DNA from: Elusimicrobiota bacterium
Lineage (GTDB): Bacteria > Elusimicrobiota > Elusimicrobia > 2-02-FULL-39-32
Direction: 5' to 3'
DNA: 63,125 nt
Assembly: GCA_021730935.1 (NCBI GenBank)
Contig: JAKFYJ010000035.1
Coordinates: 1 to 63,125 of the forward strand
Made by a program: the position numbers and the translations under genes. This document shows, in pieces, positions 36,507 through 46,400 of this stretch (positions are counted from its first letter, which is position 1; every line of letters starts with the position of its first letter). The notes below the pieces were generated by a model. That model was not told the origin of the DNA. It searched no databases and saw only the letters and a program-made list of their open reading frames with translations.

Positions 36507-37736
36507 TTAAAAAACCTCGTCCATCCAGAGCTTGACTTTTTTGACGATCGACGGAGAACGGAGCGGTTTGTGGCTCCTGGACCATTCTCCCACATGATGA
36601 TATTTGAGGAGCCCGATCGCGGTGGCATAGGTGGGGTCGGTCACGATGTCCGGCGGGCCCTGCACTTCGATGGGGCTTCCGAGATGCACATTCATCCCGA
36701 ACGCCTCTTCCGCGGCCTTGTCGATGCCCGGGAGCTTGGAACAGCCGCCCGTGAGAATGAGGCCTCCGGGGATGACCTCCGCATAATTCGATTTCTGAAG
36801 TTCCGTGCTGATCAGTTCAAAAAGTTCTTCCACGCGGCTCTGGATAATTTCGACGAGCATCTTGCGGTTCACCTCGCGCTTGGTGCGCCCGTCCACCGCC
36901 AGAAATTCCAGAATTTCGTCCGTCTCAAGCTGGTTCACGTTTGCGCATCCATATTGCTCTTTGAGGGATTGAGCGACGGAAAAGGACGTTTTGAGTCCAT
37001 AAGAAATGTCTTTGGTTATGAGTTCGCCGCCGATGGGCAGTTCTTTGGTGTATCGGATGCTCCCGTCCACGAAAACGGCGAGGTTTGAAGTCTGTCCGCC
37101 CAGATCGATGAGGGCCGAGCCCAGTTCCTTTTCTTCGTCGCTGACCACGCAGTTGCCGACCGCGTAGGTTCCATAAATAATATCGTCGCAGGAGAATCCG
37201 GCCTGGTTGATGGATTTGACGATGTTGCTCAGGTGGCTGGAAGAAGCCACGGCAATGTGGACGTCCACGGACAAGTGAGAGCCTTCCATGCCGACGGGAT
37301 CTTCAACGCCCGCCTGTTTGTCGACGGAAAAATCCTGGGGCACGGTGTGGATGATTTCGCGGTCGCTGGAAAGCTGGATGGCTTTTGAATTCGTGATCAC
37401 ATGGTCCACATCTTCCGCCGTGATTTCCTTGTCGGTCCTGGAAATGGTGATCGCGCCCCGGTGGTTATAGGTCTCCACATGCGAGCCGCGGATGCCGACC
37501 AACAAATTCTGGACCGTCTCTTTCGCCATCTCCTCGGCTTCTTCCGCCGCTTTGGTGACGGCAAGTTTGGATTCGGGGATGTTGACCACGACGCCGCCCT
37601 TGAGGCCACGGCAGGGCGAGCGGCCCGCGCCCAAAATGGTGAGAGCGCCTGTGACGGGATTTTTGCGTCCGATGACGACGACGGTCTGGGCGCTTCCGAT
37701 GTCTAAGCCGGCGACGGCTTGTCCGTTTTTCGACAT
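36507..37736 (-). CDS. ftsA: Cell division protein FtsA
   Basis: A 409-residue actin-fold ATPase that tethers FtsZ to the membrane. AGLDIGSAQTVVVIG, GSALIDLGGQTSNLAVF and GGLILTGGCSKLPGI mark the ATPase core; the C-terminal 15 residues (KKVKLWMDEVF) form the expected amphipathic membrane helix. I chose ATG at 37736 (MSKNGQAVAGLDIG); an ATG at 37802 would add 22 residues and overlap ftsQ. ftsQ lies 4 bp upstream and ftsZ directly downstream. Confidence 0.96.
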   Translation of the reverse strand: MSKNGQAVAGLDIGSAQTVVVIGRKNPVTGALTILGAGRSPCRGLKGGVVVNIPESKLAVTKAAEEAEEMAKETVQNLLVGIRGSHVETYNHRGAITISRTDKEITAEDVDHVITNSKAIQLSSDREIIHTVPQDFSVDKQAGVEDPVGMEGSHLSVDVHIAVASSSHLSNIVKSINQAGFSCDDIIYGTYAVGNCVVSDEEKELGSALIDLGGQTSNLAVFVDGSIRYTKELPIGGELITKDISYGLKTSFSVAQSLKEQYGCANVNQLETDEILEFLAVDGRTKREVNRKMLVEIIQSRVEELFELISTELQKSNYAEVIPGGLILTGGCSKLPGIDKAAEEAFGMNVHLGSPIEVQGPPDIVTDPTYATAIGLLKYHHVGEWSRSHKPLRSPSIVKKVKLWMDEVF

Positions 37737-37740
37737 GTGT

Positions 37741-38595
37741 TTATCCTTTCTTTTCCTGGATGAGCTCAACGACAACGCGGCCCACGACTTCGCGGTTCTC
37801 AAGCACGGAGACGCCCTTGGCGGGGACTCCGGCGAGGTTCACGGCGCGGAACGGCGCATTTTTTTTATGAAGGTCTTCAAGCACCTGCCTGAACCTCTCG
37901 AATTTGACGCTAAAATTGGACGGGTTCAGCTCTCCCCAGGCAACCGTGAGGGCGCCGGATTCTCCGGGAACATTTTTGAGTTCCGCCTGCAGGTCATTTT
38001 CGTCATTGACGGAAATCCTGGCGAGGCGCGCATCTCCAAGGCCCAAAGCCCCGGCGGATTTTGCCCAGTTCTCAATGAAGCGGAGCGAGTTTTCGGGGTC
38101 CTGTGATTTGGAAACGGCAAGTTCAGGCAATGTGTCCTGGGCCGTTCCGGGGGCCAGAGGGAAAATTTTTCCGCTGTTGTCGATCCCCAGCATCGCGGAT
38201 TCGGATCGAACCAATGCGACCGGAACTCTCAGCGTATAGGACACGAGCAGGCGGTCCGGCAGGAGGCGGTGAACCGAAATTTCTCCGAGTTCCGGATATT
38301 TTTGTTTCAATCCCGATTCAATTTTGGAGCAGGAGAAGCTGAGCGTGGACCTGCCGGAGAGCGCTTTCATCTCGGCAAGAATCTTCGGCGTCAAATATTC
38401 CTGCGTTTTGATCTCCGTTTTCTTGATCAAAAAAGTGTCTTTCCTGAACATGAAATCGTGGACCGTAAACCCCGTGAAAAGGACGATGCCGGCGGCGGCG
38501 CTGATTTTGAGAGTTTTCATGAAGAACGAAAAATGATTTTTAACGAGTTTCCGGCGGACCTTGCTCCGGAGGACGACGCGCTGGCTTTTTCTCAT
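37741..38595 (-). CDS. ftsQ: Cell division protein FtsQ (POTRA domain)
   Basis: A 284-residue bitopic membrane protein. A basic cytoplasmic tail (RSKVRRKLVKNH) precedes a TM helix near residues 31-50 (ISAAAGIVLFTGFTV). A POTRA domain follows (STLSFSCSKIESGLKQKYPE, VHRLLPDRLLVSYTLRVPVA), then the FtsQ beta-domain. FtsQ links FtsB/FtsL and FtsW/FtsI in the divisome, none of which are in this window. Identification rests on the TM plus POTRA arrangement and on the ddl-ftsQ-ftsA order. Confidence 0.9.
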   Translation of the reverse strand: MRKSQRVVLRSKVRRKLVKNHFSFFMKTLKISAAAGIVLFTGFTVHDFMFRKDTFLIKKTEIKTQEYLTPKILAEMKALSGRSTLSFSCSKIESGLKQKYPELGEISVHRLLPDRLLVSYTLRVPVALVRSESAMLGIDNSGKIFPLAPGTAQDTLPELAVSKSQDPENSLRFIENWAKSAGALGLGDARLARISVNDENDLQAELKNVPGESGALTVAWGELNPSNFSVKFERFRQVLEDLHKKNAPFRAVNLAGVPAKGVSVLENREVVGRVVVELIQEKKG

Positions 38596-39476
38596 GATTG
38601 GGAGAGCTCGATCATTTTTAAAATGAGTTTCGGAAAAGAATATCCCGCGGCTTTCGCGGATTCCGGGAACAGGGATGTTTCGGTCATGCCCGGGACGGAA
38701 TTGAGTTCAAGGAAATAGGGTTTGCCGTTTTTTGCAACAATGAAATCCGATCTGGAAAACGCTCTGCACCCGAGAGCCTGATGCGCCTTGAGGGCGAAAT
38801 TTTTTATTTGCGACTCCGATTTTTTGGGGATGCGGGCCGGCAGGACGTGCCGTGAACCGCCCGCGGCGTATTTGGCTTGATAATCATAAAACGAACGGGT
38901 GGACACGATCTCCACGATGGGCAAAGTCCGGTCCCCCAGAACCGGCGCGGTCACTTCGATGCCGGGGACGAACTTTTCGATGAGGGCGGATTCAGAATGT
39001 TTCAGAGCGAGGCGGAGAGCCGGCGGAAGCTGGGAACTTTCTTTCACGATGGTGACGCCGATGGCTGAGCCCCCATCGACAGGTTTGACGACGACAGGGA
39101 AAGACAGGCGCGTCTGATGTTTCGGCGAAACCGCGACCTCAAAATCTGCCGTCGGGACGCCGCAGGATTTCAGGATGGTTTTCGCCGCCGCTTTGTTCAT
39201 GGAGAGGGCGCTGGCCAGAACTCCGGAGCCGGAATAAGGAATCTGCATCATTTCGCACAGCCCCTGAACGGTCCCGTCTTCGCCGTATTTCCCGTGGAGG
39301 GCGATGAAACAAAAATCGATGGAATGTTTGCGGAGGGTTTGGGGCAGGTTTTTGGAGACTTCGATCCCCACCGCGTTTTGATGCGCGCTTTTGAGAGCAT
39401 TCAGGACCGCTTTTCCGGTCCGCCGAGAAATTTCAGCTTCATCGCTCCATCCCCCATATAAAACTCCGATCTTCAA
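38592..39476 (-). CDS. ddl: D-alanine--D-alanine ligase
   Basis: A 294-residue ATP-grasp ligase making D-Ala-D-Ala for peptidoglycan. VLYGGWSDEAEISRRTGKAV, FIALHGKYGEDGTVQ, PYSGSGVLASALSMNK, VVKPVDGGSAIGV and LELNSVPGMTETSLFP are family motifs. It overlaps ftsQ by four bases and murB by four bases. The tip sequence (Tyr rather than Phe in the omega-loop determines D-Lac versus D-Ser variants in resistance ligases) was not assessed. Confidence 0.96.
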   Translation of the reverse strand: MKIGVLYGGWSDEAEISRRTGKAVLNALKSAHQNAVGIEVSKNLPQTLRKHSIDFCFIALHGKYGEDGTVQGLCEMMQIPYSGSGVLASALSMNKAAAKTILKSCGVPTADFEVAVSPKHQTRLSFPVVVKPVDGGSAIGVTIVKESSQLPPALRLALKHSESALIEKFVPGIEVTAPVLGDRTLPIVEIVSTRSFYDYQAKYAAGGSRHVLPARIPKKSESQIKNFALKAHQALGCRAFSRSDFIVAKNGKPYFLELNSVPGMTETSLFPESAKAAGYSFPKLILKMIELSQS

Positions 39477-40354
39477 AGGCCCACCATTTTGACTTCCGTC
39501 TCCAGTTTAACGCCGAACTTTTCCGCGACGACTTTCTGCACTGCCGTGATCAGATCCCTGATGTCCTGCGCCTTCGCCCCGCCCAGGTTCACGATGAAAT
39601 TCGCGTGCTTGGTGGAGACCTGCGCGTTCCCGATGCGATATCCCTTGAGCCCTGCCCGCTCCACGAGCTGGGCCGCAAAATTTCCGGGCGGATTTTTGAA
39701 TATGGATCCCACATTCATCATCCCCACCGGCTGAGTTTCCAGACGGTGGCCGAGGAACTTTTGTATCGAGCGGATTATATCATCTTTGGGTTGGGGTTGC
39801 AATTGAAGGGTGGCGAAGCAGACGGTTTTTCCGGCGAGGGAAGAAGCTCGATATTGAAAATCAATTTGGTTATGGTTGAGCAGTTCAACGTTCCCGTCCT
39901 GGTTGAGGACTTCAACAGTGGTGATGATATTCCCGATTTCCAGGTCGCGCGTGCCCGCGTTCATGACGAGAGCTCCCCCCACGCTTCCCGGCACGCCCAC
40001 CAGAGGTTCCGCGCCGCCGAGGCCCTGGTCCGCGCATTGTTTCACCAATGTCGGCAAAAAAACTCCGGCGCCCGCCCTCACGCGGGTTCCGTCAAAAGCG
40101 ACCGACTGAAAATCGCCTTTGAGCCGGAGCGTGATGCCCGGGATTCCGTCGTCCGAGATGAGGAGGTTTGAGCCCCAGCCCATAAAAAAAACAGGCATGG
40201 ATTTTTCTCTGGAATATTTGAGGAGGGCTCGGAGCTGGTCCAGGGTGGACGCTTCAACGAACCATTCTGCGGGTCCCCCCACGCCCATCGTGGTGTGGAT
40301 CGCCATCGGCTCGTCTTTGAGAACTTTGCATCCCGTCTTAAAAATATCGTCCAT
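39473..40354 (-). CDS. murB: UDP-N-acetylenolpyruvoylglucosamine reductase
   Basis: A 293-residue FAD-dependent reductase producing UDP-MurNAc. MGVGGPAEWFVEA, GWGSNLLISDDGI, PGSVGGALVMNAG, FQYRASSL and the catalytic GSIFKNPPGNFAAQLVERAG are present; the last contains the proton-donating Ser. It is the first gene of murB-ddl-ftsQ-ftsA-ftsZ. murC, murG and ftsW, which often precede it, are absent, and the giant gene ends 55 bp upstream. The start codon is preceded by a -10 box at 40363-40368, so a leaderless mRNA is likely. Confidence 0.96.
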   Translation of the reverse strand: MDDIFKTGCKVLKDEPMAIHTTMGVGGPAEWFVEASTLDQLRALLKYSREKSMPVFFMGWGSNLLISDDGIPGITLRLKGDFQSVAFDGTRVRAGAGVFLPTLVKQCADQGLGGAEPLVGVPGSVGGALVMNAGTRDLEIGNIITTVEVLNQDGNVELLNHNQIDFQYRASSLAGKTVCFATLQLQPQPKDDIIRSIQKFLGHRLETQPVGMMNVGSIFKNPPGNFAAQLVERAGLKGYRIGNAQVSTKHANFIVNLGGAKAQDIRDLITAVQKVVAEKFGVKLETEVKMVGL

Positions 40355-40362
40355 CCGGGAAA

Positions 40363-40391
40363 AATATACTATAAATGTCCCGGGGATGCAA
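40363..40391 (-). promoter_or_regulatory. Promoter of the murB-ddl-fts operon, predicted leaderless
   Basis: On the minus strand TTGCAT (40391-40386), a 17-bp spacer and TATATT (40368-40363). The -10 ends eight bases before the murB ATG. An overlapping TATAGT at 40373-40368 is an alternative -10. Confidence 0.5.
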
Positions 40392-40408
40392 AAACGCCGG
40401 AAAGGAGT

Positions 40409-43400
40409 TTACGCCTGAATCATCAGGACTGCGGTTTCGCGGATGTGTTCCAGGATTTGGAAGGTCATGGGGCGGGCCGCTTCGAAGTTGTCGTTGATGA
40501 GGACGAACGATATTTTTCTCAATATGGAATTTGGGTCCCGTCCATTTAATCCGGAAACATTCATGAGCCGTTGAGGCATGAAAAGGGCCGTGACGCTTGT
40601 CCCCCCGCCGCTTTTTAAAAGATCTTCGAGCACATCAAAATCAACCGATTCCGGCGCGCCCGGCGAAACGCTTTCGAAGAGGTTCTGTTTTATTTCAATC
40701 GATATGTCCGCCGACAGGTTTCGTATGCTCTGAACTTGTTTTTCGGATAATTTGCCTGCCAGGAACCTGACTTTCTTCCCCCTGAGGTTTGAGACGAACC
40801 TTTGCGCGTATGCCGCCGGATCTTTCGCGGAAGGATCAATCACAACGTCGATTTCGGATTTTTCGTCCAGATTCATTTCCGGAACCGCGGTTTCAAGAGG
40901 TTTCATTTTCAGGCTTCTCATGAGCGCCTGCTCCGTCATCCACAGGATCTGCTCTTCAGAATATTTTTTATCCAAAACAACGTCGCGGGCGGAGAGGAAC
41001 CCTTTCAGATCGTCCGTCGTCAGGTTTTTGCCGTTTGTCCCCAAATTCTCCAAATTTAATTTCAGATCAGCCTTCTCGAATATTTGACGGATATCTTCCT
41101 CAAAAGTTTGGTTGGGGTTTCCTTCTGAAACGGACGGGTTGTTGACATGAAAATGCCTCAGCGCCGCAAGAGCGGCAATGCCCAGCGTCCAGGCGCTGGC
41201 GATGCCGAAATGATAGACAAAGAAGGTCGCGATCCCCGTTTCAAGTGTCAGCTCCCACAATCTCCAGGATGTGAACGCGGTGTGCCATTTGCCTTTTCCG
41301 GTGATGAGCGCATGCAGAGTCCAGATTGCGGCGTGCAGGCCCCAGAAGATGCCGACGGCGGCGATGACGGCGCGGGCGGCGTCGGAATAATGCGCGGGCA
41401 GGCCCAGACCCGCAAGGGCAGTGATCAGGAGTTCCGCTCCCAGAGGGGCGAGCCAACGAGTGTAAAATGCGGCCCACGGATGACTGAAGGGCGCCAGCCA
41501 GGAGCCATTGAACGATGGAATATCCATTATGTCATTCGAATGATATTTTTTTAGAATATAAATGATGTCCTGATTGCGGCGTTCAATAGAGTCTGCGGTC
41601 TTGCGGGCAATGTCGCCGGTACGGATATATCCATTGAGATACGTCTTTGAAACAAAAATGAAAATGGATGATCGGGTTCCTTCAAGCGCCACGGACAGTT
41701 GAACGGCGTGCCGGAGGTTAACCGTCTCATCGAGTTTCGCAAGGCCTCCGCGCACTTCCATGAAAGTTGCATCGGTTATTCCACGGGACTTGAATTCGGA
41801 AAAAACCTTCTTGCCTGCGCTTTCGTCTTTGGCGGACAGTCCCAGAGTCCCAAAACCTCTGGACAGTGAGGTCAAGGTCTTATTCAAAATACGGCTTTTT
41901 TCATTTCCTATCGGCACATATTCCCGCAGCATGGACAGGGTGATCGCAAGAACGATGATGGCGATGTTCTGGGATCGCACTGTTTTTTCACGGATGAGGA
42001 GGATATAATCAACGATCGGATTTGTGTAGGTGTTTTCCAGGTGACCTGGAAAATTCAGTTGATCTGCAACCGGATTTTTGCCGTCATAAAGGATATGCAC
42101 GTTTTGAGGATCGAGATTCATGGCTTCATTCAATTCAGGGAAATTGGACTGTGCGTCAGGATCGTGATCGATCCGGATATTGACTTCTCCGTCGAGCCCT
42201 GTCTTGACTCCGTAGATGATGATTGTCTTGCCGAGGTGTCGCACTTCGTAGCAATCGATATTGTTGGCTTGCCGGACGACCCTCCATTCCCCGTCTTCCA
42301 GAATGCCTTTTCTTGCGAGCGTTTTGCGGGCAGAGGCGGCGATCAGTTTGTTTTCGGGATCAAAATATTTCATGACAATTGTTGTGTCCCAGCCCATTTC
42401 TTCAAAAATGGATTTTACGTTTTGAACGATCAGCGCGTGCCAGGGTTTATCCGTTTGATCACTATGGACCCCGGTGTCGGCGTGCGTGAACATTGTCTCG
42501 GAGGTCATGAGAGCGCTTAATTGGTCAAAATAATCATGAATGCTTGCGTCAAGAATTTTAGGGTCCGCCGTCGGGTTTATTTTATCCAGTTCGTGAATCA
42601 GGTCCCCGTAATATTTGCGGACCGGAGAATCGGCGAGATATCCTTCATGGGCTTGCGCTAAAACACTTCGCAGATCTTTCAGCAAGCGTGACACTTTTTC
42701 AGAGTCAGGGAGGTTCGTTTTCTGATTGCTGATATTGACGGTGGGGGGTGGATTGCCGTCAGTTTGCCTTATAAATTCGTTTATGGGCACAATCCCGGAC
42801 TTTACTAATTTGCTGCCCAGCCGCTTGTTGGCTGTCTCGAGTATGGATCGGTACATCATGGCATATGCCGCAGTTTTTCCCAACCAGGAATGAAGCGGTT
42901 CCGTCTCATCAAGTCCCGCCATTGATGATTTCATGTAGTAGAGTGCCTTGTCGACATCATACATGAGCGTCCTCATCCGCTGCATATAACTGATGCAAAC
43001 TTTCGATGTGGCCTTGTCTTTGACTTCAGCAAGTTCAGCCTGGAAATCTCGGACCTGTTTGAACGTCCTGGAAAGACTGGAGAATTCCATAGATTGGGGC
43101 CGGCCTTCGGTTCTCAGTTGAAGCGAAAAATCTTGAGAGATCCAATGCTCGGCTATCCATTTTGTTTCTCTTTGCATGCTATCGATGAAATCGGCGATGT
43201 TCGCTTCCACCACTCTTTTCGCGCGCGGCGATGATGTCTCCGCCATGGTCTTAAAGGAGCTCCTCAGCGGTTCCGCCTTCTTCGCGTCGCGTTCCTCTTT
43301 CGTTTCCAGCCACGCTTTCCACGCTCCGGAATCGGACCCGAGCAGTCTTTTCAGGCGTTCGATCGGGGAATGGTTCACTTTTCTGATGAGCATGTCTCTG

Positions 43401-46400
43401 GACGGGCTGTCGGGGAGATGAAAAACGATGGGCAGGAGGATGTCGGGGTTGACGCGGACGGCTCTTTTGGCGATCAGCGAGAGGAAACTCGCCATCTGCA
43501 CGGTTTTGTCCCTCTGAGACAATTTTTCTTTTTCAGAAGCTTCTGGGCTTAAAACGATAAAGGAAAGGGAGTTAAATTTTTGGCTGTCGAATTCAAGCTC
43601 CTTCTTAAAAGTGATCGTAACGAAGTTTCCGCTATATTCAAACGAGGCAACCTGTCTTACCTGCCGTCTGCACGCAACGAAGGCATTCTCAGAGAACCGT
43701 TCCAGGAGCTGGTCCCGGGAGGTGTCAGAAACAAAGCCCAGGGCGGCAAGCCTGTCGTCGTCTTTGCGGGTCAGGGACACTGGGGTCACATACACTCTGC
43801 TTCCTGAGGCGCGGCGCTTAAACATTTCACGCAGAACCGCGGCGGGGTCTTTGCCGTTAACGACAAACTTTCCGACGGGTTCCGCCTCTTTCGCCGCAGG
43901 AAAGGTTCCGGCATTCGCCAACATCTGTTCTTCCCAGGTTTTTCCCTCGTCGGCGATGAAAAGTTCAATGTCGTCCCGCAGATCAGAGAGGCAGGGGAAC
44001 TTCCTCATCACGGCGGAAACAAGTTCCTTCATGGCCGCGTCCCGGATTTCCTGAGAGTCAGAGTCCAGGGCTGTGTGAAGGACGGCGCCTTGCTCGAACG
44101 CGACATGCCGGACCATTTCGGGCATGAGGTCTTTCTTCGCCTGGTCCAGAGAGGATGCCATGTCTCCGAGCCGCACCGAAGCCTCCACGAGGGCCAGGTC
44201 CAGAGAATCGCTGCGCCCAAACTCCGCGTCACAGCGCGCCATCAGTCCGTTCATGAGCGCGCCCAGGGGGACAGCCGCCGCGCTGAATTCGTCCGCGTTA
44301 TTGCGCGCATGCGCTTCCATGGCCAAGTCCATTCCGCGGGAAATTTCCGCCATCGACGCCGTGATCTCCAGGACAACCGGGTCCGGGCCAAGATCTTCTT
44401 CCTCTTCAAAGAATTCGCTTTCGCGCTCTTCGGCTGGATTAAAATAGGCCTGAATATATTCCTGTGTAAAATCCTCGTGTTTCGAGACGGCGTCATCTTT
44501 GATTTTATCGTACAGCGCCTTCAGATCATTCAGCGTCTGAACGCCCGCGCCGCTTTTCCTCGACTGGATCAGGACACAATAAAGTTTGAACAGGTTATAA
44601 GCGCGCTTTGCGGCGAGAAGGGCTTCCATCGCGCCGTTGTCGACGGACGTCTCTGGAGACAATGTCCTGAGGATTTCATTTGCCGTCAAGACAGCGCGAG
44701 AGTCTCCTGAAAGATCGTTCCTCTCGGCGTGATCAGGAGTTTGCCCATGAACCTTAACTTTCACGGCGATTGCCGCGTCAATCTCCAGCGTGCGCTCAAC
44801 GAATTCCTCTGCCTTTTGGAGGCCCTCTTCTCCCCCGCCGTTTAAATCATAGACCGCGGCCACCAGGGCTTCGTAAATGCTTCCGAGGTCGTGTTGATGA
44901 AGCATCGGTTGATGGGAATTCGAGTATCCATAATGATGGATATCCGCGTTCTCGAGAAGTTTCAGGAGTTTCGCCGCAAGAAACGCATTGCTCCTGAAAG
45001 AGCCGTTCAGGCTTAAATTCGCGATCATTGACAAATTTTTCCTCGTTTTTTTCCAAAGGATTCGATAGAGGACCATGTTCAGGATGGCGTCTCCCATGAC
45101 GGAATATCGCGCGTCGGGACGGATGATGCTCCTCCCCCGATCCCCGGCTTTGACAGCCGGGAAAATTTCTTCAAAAGTTTTCGCTGTCTCCTGTCCCCCC
45201 ATGTCAGCCCCAGCAAGGAGCGCCATGTTCTGCAGTTCGGAGGCGTAATCTGCCGCTCCGGCATTTCTGTCGACATAATTCTTCCGGGCCTGATCCATGT
45301 TGAGATGGTTTAATATTTCTATAAAGCTGGGTTCAAGGAACGATTGGATTTCGGAATATTTTCCTTCCGCCAAAAGGAGCCCGATCAGGACCGTGACTTT
45401 CGCCTGCGCGTCAAGCGGTATCCGGCGGAGGTCATGTTCGGGATATCGGGTGAGAGCCAGAGCCAGCCTTTCTTTCCAAATTTGCTCCATGAAAGATTTG
45501 TCCAATTCCTTCCCGTCCCTGAACAACTCGGGCGGAATGTTCGGCTCAATTTTGGTGGGCTTGCATATTTCGGAAAAATGATGGATCGAGGCGGGGCTTA
45601 AACGGCTGTCGCGGCTGAAGATGAAATCCCTGCTCGCCCAGCGGAAAGCGTTCTGTCCCATCTCGAGGAAAGCCCCGATGTCGGTGCGCGCCTCATAAAT
45701 GTCCGGGGGCCCGGTCCTGTCCAAAATGGAAGCCACTGTCCAGCCTTTCCAGAGCGCGAGGGCGTTCCAGGAGGCGTGGGAGACATAGTTAAGGACCAAC
45801 CCCGAGAGGCCTGAGAGGATGGGGTGGTGGTTGAAAGCTGAAGAAAATGCGAGGGCGGGAGCAACAAATGCGGCTGACAGACCGATGCCGATACCGATCA
45901 AGACCCAAAACCTGGATGTTTGGATCGCTCGAATGGGGTTTTTGAAATGTCTTATGCCGTCTTTGCCTTTGTGGACGCCGCTGAAGACGAAGGAGCTGGC
46001 CACGGCGACTGCAACAACCCAAAGCGCCGGAATGCCCAAAGCAAGAGTAACAAAAACCGGAGCCTGGAAAATCCACTCCCAGGCGCCGGCGCCGAAGATG
46101 GTGTAGCGTTTGTGGAACTGTTCCCCCTTGCTCTTGGACCAGTCGAAAGCGATGGAGGCGAATTCAGAGGTCGGCGTATTCCCCAAATACCTCCGCAGAA
46201 GATTTTCGGCTCTGGCCCTGCGCTTTTTTGCATATTCCGCTGTATATTCTGCGATGTTCCCCGTTTTAACATACGCCGCAATGCACTCCTTGGACACAAT
46301 GATGAGCAAGTTGGGATAATTTTTGCTGAGCGCGGCCTTGACGACCTTGGCGTGGACTCCATTGACCCTCTGATCCCAAAGATCGAGAGCATTCAGAGCG

